In this document: one piece after another, positions 6,821-12,092 of the stretch
How the letters are laid out: the number at the start of each line of letters is the position of its first letter
How positions within the stretch are numbered: the stretch's first letter is position 1
Source: an uncultured Oscillospiraceae bacterium
GTDB lineage: Bacteria; Bacillota; Clostridia; Oscillospirales; Oscillospiraceae
Assembly: GCA_934565775.1 (NCBI GenBank)
Contig: CAKTIN010000058.1
Location: 1-12,092, forward strand
Reading direction: 5' to 3'
Length of the DNA: 12,092 bases
Notes under the pieces: model-generated
Database searches by the model: none
What the model saw: the letters and a program-made list of their open reading frames with translations, nothing else
What the model was told of the DNA's origin: nothing
Program-made: the position numbers and the translations under genes

Positions 6821-6846
6821 CCCATCCCGCCGGACGGCGGGATGGG
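6821..6846 (+). terminator. First hairpin after the SLH gene
   Basis: A perfect 11-bp stem, CCCATCCCGCC/GGCGGGATGGG, encloses a GGAC loop 10 bases after the stop codon. No T-run follows, so alone it is more likely an RNA-stabilising or pausing structure than a terminator. It could also block read-through from the opposing chorismate mutase unit. Confidence 0.5.
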
Positions 6847-6862
6847 GGATCAGCTGAACAGA

Positions 6863-6898
6863 GGCCCGCCTCCCGAAAGGAAGGCGGGCCCGTTTTTT
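6863..6898 (+). terminator. Intrinsic terminator of the SLH gene
   Basis: GGCCCGCCT (6863-6871) pairs with AGGCGGGCC (6882-6890); the stem continues with CC/GG beyond one mismatch and closes on a GAAA tetraloop. CG and six T residues (6893-6898) follow. The T-run overlaps the stop codon of the convergent chorismate mutase gene. On the minus strand the same hairpin lacks a T-run. Confidence 0.85.
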
Positions 6899-7166
6899 AT
6901 TCCCGGTCCAGCAGGCGGTTCTGATAGCCCTTACTCAGGGCGAACAGAGTCTCAAACAGCGCCCGCACATCCCCGGCAAAGGCCGCCGGGACCTGGGCCT
7001 CCGCCCAATCCAGCTTCCGGGCCTCCCGGGCCGGGTCATACACCGGCAGCTGCTTTGCCTTTTTATAGGCGGCCACCTCCGCAGACAGCTCCATCCGCCG
7101 GACAAAGGCGGCGATCAGCGCTCGGTCGGCCTCGTCAATTTTTTCCCGATAATCGGACAGTTCCAT
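6897..7166 (-). CDS. Stand-alone chorismate mutase, AroQ class
   Basis: This small cytosolic enzyme converts chorismate to prephenate, the first committed step to phenylalanine and tyrosine. The 89-residue all-helical product aligns with the E. coli AroQ mutase domain at every active-site position I can check: R7, R23, K35, D44, R47, E48, S78 and Q82. It lacks fused dehydratase, dehydrogenase or DAHP synthase domains and has no signal peptide. It lies 12 bases after the phosphopantetheinyl transferase gene, with AAAGGAG overlapping that gene's stop region, so the two are co-transcribed. Why it is paired with a carrier-protein activating enzyme is unclear; a role in a specialised aromatic pathway is possible but not shown. 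Confidence 0.9.
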   Translation of the reverse strand: MELSDYREKIDEADRALIAAFVRRMELSAEVAAYKKAKQLPVYDPAREARKLDWAEAQVPAAFAGDVRALFETLFALSKGYQNRLLDRE

Positions 7167-7178
7167 GGGGATTCTCCT

Positions 7179-7709
7179 TTATAACTCTAAGATTTCTTCT
7201 TTTTTCAGGGAAATCGGGGCGTCCATACACAGGGCGGCCAGGCAGCCCCAGGCCTCCAGCTGGGCAAAATGCAGCCCGCTGCCCGCCAGCCGGGGCTCCG
7301 GCTCCAGGGTAAAGGTCAGGCTCCGCATATCCCGGTGGAGGCCCTGGCCGGTATATTTGAGGTAGGCCTCCTTCAGAGTCCAGTAGCGCAGCAGAGACCG
7401 CCGCTCCTGCCCGGGGATCAGCGCCTCCTCCGCAGAGAGCACCCGCCGGGCCACCTCCAGCCGCAAAGGGCGGCTCAGATCCTCCGCATCCAGCCCCACC
7501 GGCCTGTCCGCCAGGGCCACAAACACATGGCCCCGGGTGTGGGTAATACCGCAGTGGAGCCCCGCCTCCTCAAAGCAGGGCTTCTCGTCCGGCCCCCGGC
7601 GCAGCGGCGGCGCAGGCCGGCCCAGGGTCCTGCGGCACAGCAGGTCCAGCAGCTCCCGGGCAGCGGCGCTCTCCTGGGGGCACAGCCCCCGATGGGCAAC
7701 GGCAAGCAT
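7179..7709 (-). CDS. 4'-phosphopantetheinyl transferase, Sfp type
   Basis: This enzyme moves the phosphopantetheine arm of CoA onto a serine of a carrier protein (ACP, PCP or similar). The 176-residue product shows the family motifs in order: ITHTRGHVFVAL (55-66), VGLDAED with D74 and E76 for magnesium, and WTLKEAYLKYTGQG with E114 and K118. It is shorter than Sfp (about 224 aa), mainly at the N-terminus. I chose ATG 7709 because AGGAG lies just upstream, merged with the stop codon of the permease gene. The same open frame runs upstream to 7904, but that stretch overlaps the permease and gives a Gly/His/Arg-rich shadow. No PKS or NRPS is in the window, so the target, perhaps the fatty-acid ACP, is unknown. 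Confidence 0.92.
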   Translation of the reverse strand: MLAVAHRGLCPQESAAARELLDLLCRRTLGRPAPPLRRGPDEKPCFEEAGLHCGITHTRGHVFVALADRPVGLDAEDLSRPLRLEVARRVLSAEEALIPGQERRSLLRYWTLKEAYLKYTGQGLHRDMRSLTFTLEPEPRLAGSGLHFAQLEAWGCLAALCMDAPISLKKEEILEL

Positions 7710-7717
7710 CGGGCTCC

Positions 7718-8986
7718 TCACAGGCCGAACACCAGCCAGATGTACACATAGCCCGGCAGGATCGCCGCCAGGGTGAAGGGCACGCCGATGCGCATAAAGT
7801 CCCGGCTGCTGACCTCCCGCCCCTCCCGGCGCAGAATGCCGATGCCCGCAATATTGGCCGAGGCTCCCACCGGAGTCAGGTTGCCCCCCAGGGTCGCCCC
7901 GCACAGCAGGCCGAAATACAGCACCGTGGGCTCGATCCCCATCTTCCCGGCCAGGCCCTGGACCACGGGCAGCATGGTGGCCACATAGGGAATATTATCC
8001 ACAAAGGCGGAGCAGGCCACGCTGGCCCAGGCGATGACGGTATAAGTCACAAAGACGCTCTGCCCGCCGACCTTGGCCAGGGCCCCGGCCATGGCGTCGA
8101 TCACCCCCTGCTCCTGGATCCCCGCGATCACCAGAAACAGACCCAGCAGCAGGCCGATGGTCTCAAAATCGATCTCCTTCAGAGGCTTTATCACCGCCTC
8201 CCGGCTCTTTTTCGTCAGGGCGGTGTACACGAGACCCACAGCCAGCAGGCTCATGCAGATGATCCCGTTGATGGTCTCCGGCATTCCGGGCAGGAAGGAG
8301 GCCACGATCAGCAGCACCACGGTCCCGGCCAGCAGCACCGTGGGTACATAGTCCGTCACCTCCGTCCGGGGGAAACGGGGCACCGGGGCGGTCTCCTTCC
8401 GGAACATCCGCAGGAGGATCACCGCCGAGCACAGGGCCCCCAGCTCCACGGCGAAAAACATGCCCGGCCGGCCATGGTAAAAGAAGAAATCCAGGAAATT
8501 CATTTTGGCATAGGAGCCCATCATAATGGCGGTGGTATCTCCCACCAGGGTAGCGGCTCCCTGCAAATTGGAGGACACGGCGATGGAGACGATCATGGGC
8601 ACCGGGTCCGTTTTCAGCTTCCGGGAGATCTCCAGGGCCACCGGGGCGACCATGAGCACCGTGGCCACATTGTCCACAAAGGCGGAGATCACTCCTGCGA
8701 ACAGGGCCAGGCTCACCACGGCCCACTTCACATTGGGCACCTTCTCCAGAATGAGGTCCGCCAGAAGGGAGGGCATTTTAGAGGTAATAAACAGGGAGAC
8801 CACGCCCATGGTCCCAGCAATCATCATGAGCACGTTCCAGTCAATGGCACCCAGAATCTTCCCCAGAGGGAGCATCCCCGTCACGATAAACAGGGCGGCG
8901 GAGCCCAGGGCGATATAGGGCCGGTACTTGCCAAACAGCAGCATCAGCACATAGGTTGCGGCAAAGAGCAGGATCGCAGGAAGCAT
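7718..8986 (-). CDS. Ion transporter (IT) superfamily permease, ArsB/NhaD/SLC13-like
   Basis: This is a polytopic membrane transporter of 422 residues with roughly 10-12 hydrophobic segments. It shows the two-fold internal repeat of the IT superfamily: FVDN at 103-106 and at 328-331, and the matching hairpin signatures SSNLQGAATLVGDTTAIMM (138-156) and GATLGGNLTPVGASANIAG (363-381). These would bind cation and anion at the centre. ArsB/NhaD-like, CitMHS-like and divalent-anion permeases all share this pattern, so the substrate (carboxylate, sulfate, arsenite or Na+/H+) cannot be fixed. No arsR or arsC neighbour supports arsenic. AAAGGAG precedes the ATG. It is first in a unit with the transferase gene, which starts 8 bases after its stop. 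Confidence 0.88.
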   Translation of the reverse strand: MLPAILLFAATYVLMLLFGKYRPYIALGSAALFIVTGMLPLGKILGAIDWNVLMMIAGTMGVVSLFITSKMPSLLADLILEKVPNVKWAVVSLALFAGVISAFVDNVATVLMVAPVALEISRKLKTDPVPMIVSIAVSSNLQGAATLVGDTTAIMMGSYAKMNFLDFFFYHGRPGMFFAVELGALCSAVILLRMFRKETAPVPRFPRTEVTDYVPTVLLAGTVVLLIVASFLPGMPETINGIICMSLLAVGLVYTALTKKSREAVIKPLKEIDFETIGLLLGLFLVIAGIQEQGVIDAMAGALAKVGGQSVFVTYTVIAWASVACSAFVDNIPYVATMLPVVQGLAGKMGIEPTVLYFGLLCGATLGGNLTPVGASANIAGIGILRREGREVSSRDFMRIGVPFTLAAILPGYVYIWLVFGL

Positions 8987-9015
8987 AGTCGGTTCTCCTT
9001 TTGAAATTTGGCATC

Positions 9016-9024
9016 ATTATAACA
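9016..9024 (-). promoter_or_regulatory. Extended -10 promoter of the permease operon
   Basis: The minus strand reads TGTTATAAT, a TGn-extended perfect -10 box, about 30 bases upstream of the permease ATG. The -35 position (TCCCGC at 17-base spacing) is poor, so the TG extension probably carries recognition. The transcript leader would be only about 20-25 nt. Confidence 0.6.
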
Positions 9025-9084
9025 CAGATTTTTCTCTCGCGGGAGATTTTACAAAAATTTTACCTGGGAAAATTCGAACGGATG

Positions 9085-9093
9085 TGTTATAAT
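9085..9093 (+). promoter_or_regulatory. Outward extended -10 promoter motif, plus strand
   Basis: TGTTATAAT recurs here on the plus strand within TGTGTTATAATG, the same 12 bases as the minus-strand promoter at 9013-9024. No good -35 is seen (TGGGAA at 17-base spacing). The next plausible gene on this strand starts at 9826, beyond element R. It may be the original promoter of that operon or drive transcription of the repeat itself. Confidence 0.5.
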
Positions 9094-9185
9094 GGGTCTG
9101 TATAGGGTATGCGGCCCCTCCGCCCCGCAGACCAAGGGCCCCGGCAAGGGCGTCGATTCTGCGGAAGGGTCCGGAGATTTTGGAG

Positions 9186-9264
9186 AGTCAAAGGCTCCCT
9201 TGTGGAAAGGGAGCTGTCAGCCGCAGGCTGACTGAGGGATTGTAAGCTTTCCCATTTTGAGAAG
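9186..9264 (+). repeat. Arm copy 1 of element R
   Basis: This is a direct repeat of 9677-9755. It holds two adjacent hairpins: GCTCCCTT/AAGGGAGC (9194-9201 with 9207-9214) and GTCAGCC-GCA-GGCTGAC (9216-9232). It ends with GAGGGATTGTAAGC and a TTTTGAGAAG block, both also present in the element L arms. Confidence 0.8.
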
Positions 9265-9676
9265 ATTCGCAATCAAGGGCTTTCCCGTTTTGCATCAGCG
9301 CTCAGTTGAGGCGACCTGCGCTGCCCCCGGCGGGGCCCTTTCCACTGGGGGAAAGGGCCGAAAGCCCACCGGGCTGCGGCCCGGACCCGGGGCCCAGGCG
9401 GCGGTACGGGTCAAGCGCCCGGCAAAACTTGTGAACCGTTACGTCGCACCGGCACTGTTTCGACACGCGGCAGCGCTTGGCCGCGCCCGCGCCCGAAATG
9501 CACCGGGCAAAGCCGGGGAGCAGCTGCACCGGGAGAAGTGCATCATGCCGCCCGATGGTGCCGGATATGACAAGATGGCGCAGTTTAGAACGAAAAATTC
9601 GCACAAATATGTGGAAATCTAAAGATTGTAATTCGTACGCACTCAAATCATTGCTGAAAAGTTCAAAATTTCAGAA

Positions 9677-9755
9677 AGTCAAAGGCTCCTTGTGGAATGG
9701 GAGCTGTCAGCCGTCAGGCTGACTGAGGGATTGAACGCTCCCCCTCTTTGAGAAG
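9677..9755 (+). repeat. Arm copy 2 of element R
   Basis: This is a diverged direct repeat of 9186-9264. The first hairpin is weakened (GCTCC/GGAGC), while the second is kept as GTCAGCC-GTCA-GGCTGAC with a longer loop. It lies about 70 bases before the small membrane-protein gene that leads the ruv operon. Confidence 0.75.
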
Positions 9756-9825
9756 CATTCCAGTGATTGGTACTTATGTGCCATTCGCATTTTTACAAAA
9801 TCCCCTTCTTTTGAGGTGAACTCTT

Positions 9826-10032
9826 ATGGACGAACAAACCAAATATTCCGAAGAGACCGCGCAGCAGCCCGCCGGGCAGCCCATCGCCCCGGACCCGGCG
9901 CCAGACCAGGAACCCCCGCTGGAGCACTACATCCCCCGCCCCCGGTGGCAGCTGGTGTGCGCCTGGGTTGCTCTGGTGCTGTTTCTGATCTTTGTAGCGA
10001 TGTGGTATTACGGCATCGCCCACAAATATTGA
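9826..10032 (+). CDS. Small single-pass membrane protein, function unknown
   Basis: I do not recognise a family. The 68-residue product has a hydrophilic, Pro/Gln/Ala-rich acidic N-terminus (1-38), then basic residues (RPRWQ, 38-42), then one hydrophobic helix (about 43-62) and a short tail ending GIAHKY. By the positive-inside rule the N-terminus is probably cytosolic. GAGGTG lies 7 bases before the ATG. Its stop is 3 bases before the ruvC start, so it is translationally linked to the ruv genes. The tight link suggests the frame is real; a connection to recombination is only guilt by position. Confidence 0.7.
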   Translation: MDEQTKYSEETAQQPAGQPIAPDPAPDQEPPLEHYIPRPRWQLVCAWVALVLFLIFVAMWYYGIAHKY

Positions 10033-10035
10033 GCC

Positions 10036-10533
10036 ATGCGCATTCTGGGCATCGACCCCGGCTATGGCACCACAGGCTTCGCCCTGCTGGAGGCCAACCG
10101 GGGCAATTTGCAGCTTTTGCAGTGCGGGGTCATTACCACGCCCCCGGGGCTGGACTTTCCCCTGCGCCTGGAGATGCTCCACCGGGACATGACGGAGCTG
10201 TTTGACACCGGAAAGCCCCGGGTCATGGCCATTGAGGAGCTGTTTTTCGGGCAGAATGTAACCACGGGCATCGGCGTGGCCCAGGCCCGGGGGGTCATCC
10301 TCCTGGCGGCGGCCCAGGCCGGGGTCCCGGTGTATGAGTACAAGCCCATGCAGGTCAAGCAGGCCCTGGTGGGCTACGGCAGCGCCACAAAGCACCAGAT
10401 GATGGACATGACCAAGCGGCTGCTCCATCTGGAGAAGCTGCCCCGGCCGGACGACGCGGCGGACGCCATTGCCATCGCCCTGTGCCACGGCCGGAGCGCC
10501 ACGTCCCTCCTGGCCCAGGCGCAGAACCAATAA
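10036..10533 (+). CDS. ruvC: Holliday junction resolvase RuvC
   Basis: This metal-dependent endonuclease cuts Holliday junctions symmetrically as part of RuvABC. Of 165 residues, it starts MRILGIDPGYGTTGFA and keeps all four catalytic acids: D7, E67, D140 and D143, in GIDPG, AIEELFF and PDDAADAIAIALCH. Length and motif spacing fit the family (E. coli uses D7, E66, D138, D141). No classical SD is seen upstream, in line with coupling to the preceding small gene, whose stop is 3 bases away. ruvA follows after 12 bases. Confidence 0.97.
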   Translation: MRILGIDPGYGTTGFALLEANRGNLQLLQCGVITTPPGLDFPLRLEMLHRDMTELFDTGKPRVMAIEELFFGQNVTTGIGVAQARGVILLAAAQAGVPVYEYKPMQVKQALVGYGSATKHQMMDMTKRLLHLEKLPRPDDAADAIAIALCHGRSATSLLAQAQNQ

Positions 10534-10545
10534 GGGAGGATCGCC

Positions 10546-11142
10546 ATGTTTTCCTATTTGCAGGGAACCATTTCTATTCTGGAGCCCGGAGCCGCCGTGG
10601 TGGACTGCGGCGGAGTGGGGTATGCGTGCGCCATTACGGCCTATACCGCCTCTCAGCTGAAGCTCAACCAGTCTGCCCGGCTCTACATTCATGAAAATAT
10701 CAAGGAGGACGCCTTCGACCTCTTCGGCTTCATCACCCGGGAGGAGCTGCGGTGTTTCCGCCTCCTGCTGGGGGTAAACGGCGTGGGTCCCAAGGCGGCC
10801 CTGGCCATTTTGTCCGCCGGCGGGCCCCAGAATTTCACCCTGGCCGTTATGACCGGGGACGAAAAAATGCTCACCGCCGCCCAGGGAGTGGGCAAAAAGC
10901 TGGCCCAGCGGATCATTCTGGAGCTGAAGGACAAGGTGGGCGGCGCCGCCGAGCTGGACTTCTCCGTCCCCACCGTCTCCGCCGCCCCTGCCGGGGACAG
11001 CCGCGCCCTGGCAGCCGCCGCGCTCCAGGAGCTGGGCTATACCCCCGGGGAGGTGGCCCTGGCCCTGAAGGGCTGCGACCCCGCCTCCTCCACCGAGGAA
11101 ATGATCCGTCACGCCCTCCGGGCCATGGTTATGAAAGGGTAA
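10546..11142 (+). CDS. ruvA: Holliday junction branch migration protein RuvA
   Basis: This DNA-binding tetramer holds the four-way junction and loads RuvB. The 198-residue product has the N-terminal OB fold (about 1-62) and the acidic pin E54-D55 in KEDAFDLFGF. Two helix-hairpin-helix motifs follow (about 71-90, GVNGVGPKAALAIL; and 111-130, GVGKKLAQRI). A flexible Ala/Pro linker (140-150) precedes domain III (152-198), which contacts RuvB. GGGAGG lies 7 bases before ATG. Gene order ruvC-ruvA-ruvB with short gaps indicates one operon. Confidence 0.97.
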   Translation: MFSYLQGTISILEPGAAVVDCGGVGYACAITAYTASQLKLNQSARLYIHENIKEDAFDLFGFITREELRCFRLLLGVNGVGPKAALAILSAGGPQNFTLAVMTGDEKMLTAAQGVGKKLAQRIILELKDKVGGAAELDFSVPTVSAAPAGDSRALAAAALQELGYTPGEVALALKGCDPASSTEEMIRHALRAMVMKG

Positions 11143-11154
11143 GGTACGCCGGAT

Positions 11155-12092
11155 ATGAGCATTGAATTTTCCGAGGAGCTGGACGCTCCCATCATCACCC
11201 CCAGCCTCACCCCCCAGGACGCCGGGGAGGTCAGCCTCCGGCCCAAGCTGCTGGCGGACTACACCGGCCAGGAGAAGGCCAAAAGCAACCTGTCGGTTTA
11301 TATCGAGGCGGCCCGCCGCCGGGGAGAGCCCCTGGATCACACCCTGCTGTACGGCCCTCCGGGCCTGGGCAAGACCACCCTGGCCGGGGTCATTGCCAAC
11401 GAAATGGGGGCGGGCATCCGGGTGACCTCCGGCCCCGCCATTGAGAAGCCCGGCGATCTGGCGGCGCTGCTGACCAATCTGAATCCGGGGGACATCCTCT
11501 TTATCGACGAGATCCACCGGCTGAACCGGGTGGTGGAGGAGATTCTGTACCCCGCCATGGAGGACTTTGCCATCGACATCATTGTGGGCAAAGGCCCCAG
11601 CGCCAACTCCATTCGCCTGGATCTGCCGAAATTCACCCTGGTGGGCGCGACCACCCGGGCCGGGCAGCTCTCCGCCCCCCTGCGGGACCGGTTCGGCGTC
11701 AGCCTGCGCCTGGAGCTGTACACCCCCGAGGAGCTGGCCCGGATCGTCACCCGGTCCGCCACCCTTCTGGGCATGGACATCGACCCGGCGGGCGCCCGGG
11801 AGATCGCCTCCCGGAGCCGGGGCACCCCCCGGATCGCCAACCGCTTTCTCCGCCGGGTGCGGGATTTCGCCCAGGTCTGCGCCGACGGCGTGATCACCAA
11901 GGAGGCCGCAGACCTGGCGCTGCGCCGCCTGGAGGTGGACCAGCTGGGGCTGGACGCCATCGACCGGCGGATGCTCACCGCCATCATCCAGAATTACGCC
12001 GGGGGCCCCGTGGGTCTGGAGACCCTGGCTGCCACCATCGGCGAGGAGGCCGTGACCCTGGAGGATGTGTACGAGCCCTATCTGATGCAGCT
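11155..12092 (+). CDS. ruvB: Holliday junction ATP-dependent helicase RuvB, 3' end missing
   Basis: This AAA+ hexameric motor drives branch migration with RuvA. The 312 residues in view include Walker A GPPGLGKT (67-74), Walker B LFIDEIHR (115-122), sensor 1 GATTR (164-168), the arginine-finger region LRDRFG (176-181) and sensor 2 GTPRIANR (223-230). The C-terminal winged helix is underway at [17 protein letters not shown]. The frame is open at the window edge, with about 20-30 residues missing compared with the usual 330-345. The start ATG is 12 bases after the ruvA stop; the SD (AAGG) is weak, so coupling to ruvA is likely. Confidence 0.97.
   Translation, partial: MSIEFSEELDAPIITPSLTPQDAGEVSLRPKLLADYTGQEKAKSNLSVYIEAARRRGEPLDHTLLYGPPGLGKTTLAGVIANEMGAGIRVTSGPAIEKPGDLAALLTNLNPGDILFIDEIHRLNRVVEEILYPAMEDFAIDIIVGKGPSANSIRLDLPKFTLVGATTRAGQLSAPLRDRFGVSLRLELYTPEELARIVTRSATLLGMDIDPAGAREIASRSRGTPRIANRFLRRVRDFAQVCADGVITKEAADLALRRLEVDQLGLDAIDRRMLTAIIQNYAGGPVGLETLAATIGEEAVTLEDVYEPYLMQ

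Larger units (their letters stand above)
9186..9755 (+). repeat. Composite intergenic repeat element R (arm-core-arm)
   Basis: This is the second, inverted copy of the element at 810-1491 and fills most of the gap between the permease promoter and the ruv operon. Its core, 9230-9583, matches 1043-1396 over 354 ungapped bases. It is bounded by two arms of about 79 bases in direct orientation. Between core and second arm is an AT-richer stretch (about 9584-9676), where the last 20 bases match element L again (TTTCAGAA-like). A TTG-started open frame (9257-9622) crosses the core but lacks an SD and a coding substitution pattern. No mobility gene is seen. Confidence 0.8.

Noticed and set aside
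4894..6825. 643-codon minus-strand open frame opposite the SLH gene
   Set aside because: The plus strand has signal peptide, SLH domains, SD, promoter and terminator. The antisense product is Gly/Val/His-rich with no recognisable fold and starts within the terminator region.
7710..7904. Longer N-terminus for the phosphopantetheinyl transferase
   Set aside because: It would overlap the permease by nearly 190 bases with no family similarity; ATG 7709 has a good SD.
8987..9015. Riboswitch or leader regulating the permease operon
   Set aside because: The predicted leader is only about 20-25 nt, too short for a known riboswitch.
9186..9755. Insertion sequence
   Set aside because: There is no transposase-like frame, no obvious terminal inverted repeat pair and no target-site duplication; the flanking arms are direct repeats.
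9793..11517. 574-codon minus-strand open frame across ruvC, ruvA and ruvB
   Set aside because: It spans four well-supported genes on the other strand and has low-complexity Gly/Gln/Leu composition.

Overview
The window looks like chromosomal DNA of a GC-rich, low-redundancy Clostridia member, most likely an Oscillospiraceae-type gut anaerobe (Flavonifractor/Lawsonibacter/Intestinimonas-like). This rests on the rpmH-rnpA-yidD-yidC-jag order, an ATP-type PEP carboxykinase, an SLH-domain surface protein, strong SD sequences and sigma-A-like promoters. The taxonomy is inference from gene style, not from a database match.

Layout, left to right. (1) 1-613, minus: the N-terminal third of pckA, with a clear promoter and a hairpin at the predicted mRNA 5' end. 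(2) 614-1527: no credible gene; it holds a composite intergenic repeat (element L). (3) 1528-4609, minus: rpmH, rnpA, yidD, yidC and jag, which serve ribosome protein L34, RNase P, membrane protein insertion and an RNA-binding regulator. A strong promoter lies upstream of rpmH, an 18-bp hairpin between rpmH and rnpA looks like an attenuator, and a hairpin follows jag. (4) 4610-4944: a divergent promoter region. No dnaA gene or consensus DnaA box is visible, although rpmH usually sits next to dnaA. (5) 4945-6810, plus: a secreted protein with Ig-like and CxxC segments and three C-terminal SLH domains, followed by two hairpins, the second a good intrinsic terminator. (6) 6897-8986, minus: a compact three-gene unit of an ArsB/NhaD/SLC13-type permease, a 4'-phosphopantetheinyl transferase and a stand-alone AroQ chorismate mutase. 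(7) 8987-9825: twin extended -10 promoter motifs pointing outward, then element R, a second copy of the composite repeat in inverted orientation. (8) 9826-12092, plus: a 68-aa single-pass membrane protein and ruvC-ruvA-ruvB (ruvB cut by the window end), the Holliday-junction resolution machinery.

The most unusual content is the pair of composite repeats. Each has a core of exactly 354 bp (1043-1396 and 9230-9583, inverted, about 83% identical by eye with no gaps) flanked by two directly repeated arms. Core conservation is patchy: near-identical GC-rich islands alternate with diverged spacers. Both arms of L carry one hairpin cassette where both arms of R carry a different one. An open reading frame runs through both cores, but the substitutions show no clear third-position bias, so I favour a structured non-coding or mobile repeat over a gene.
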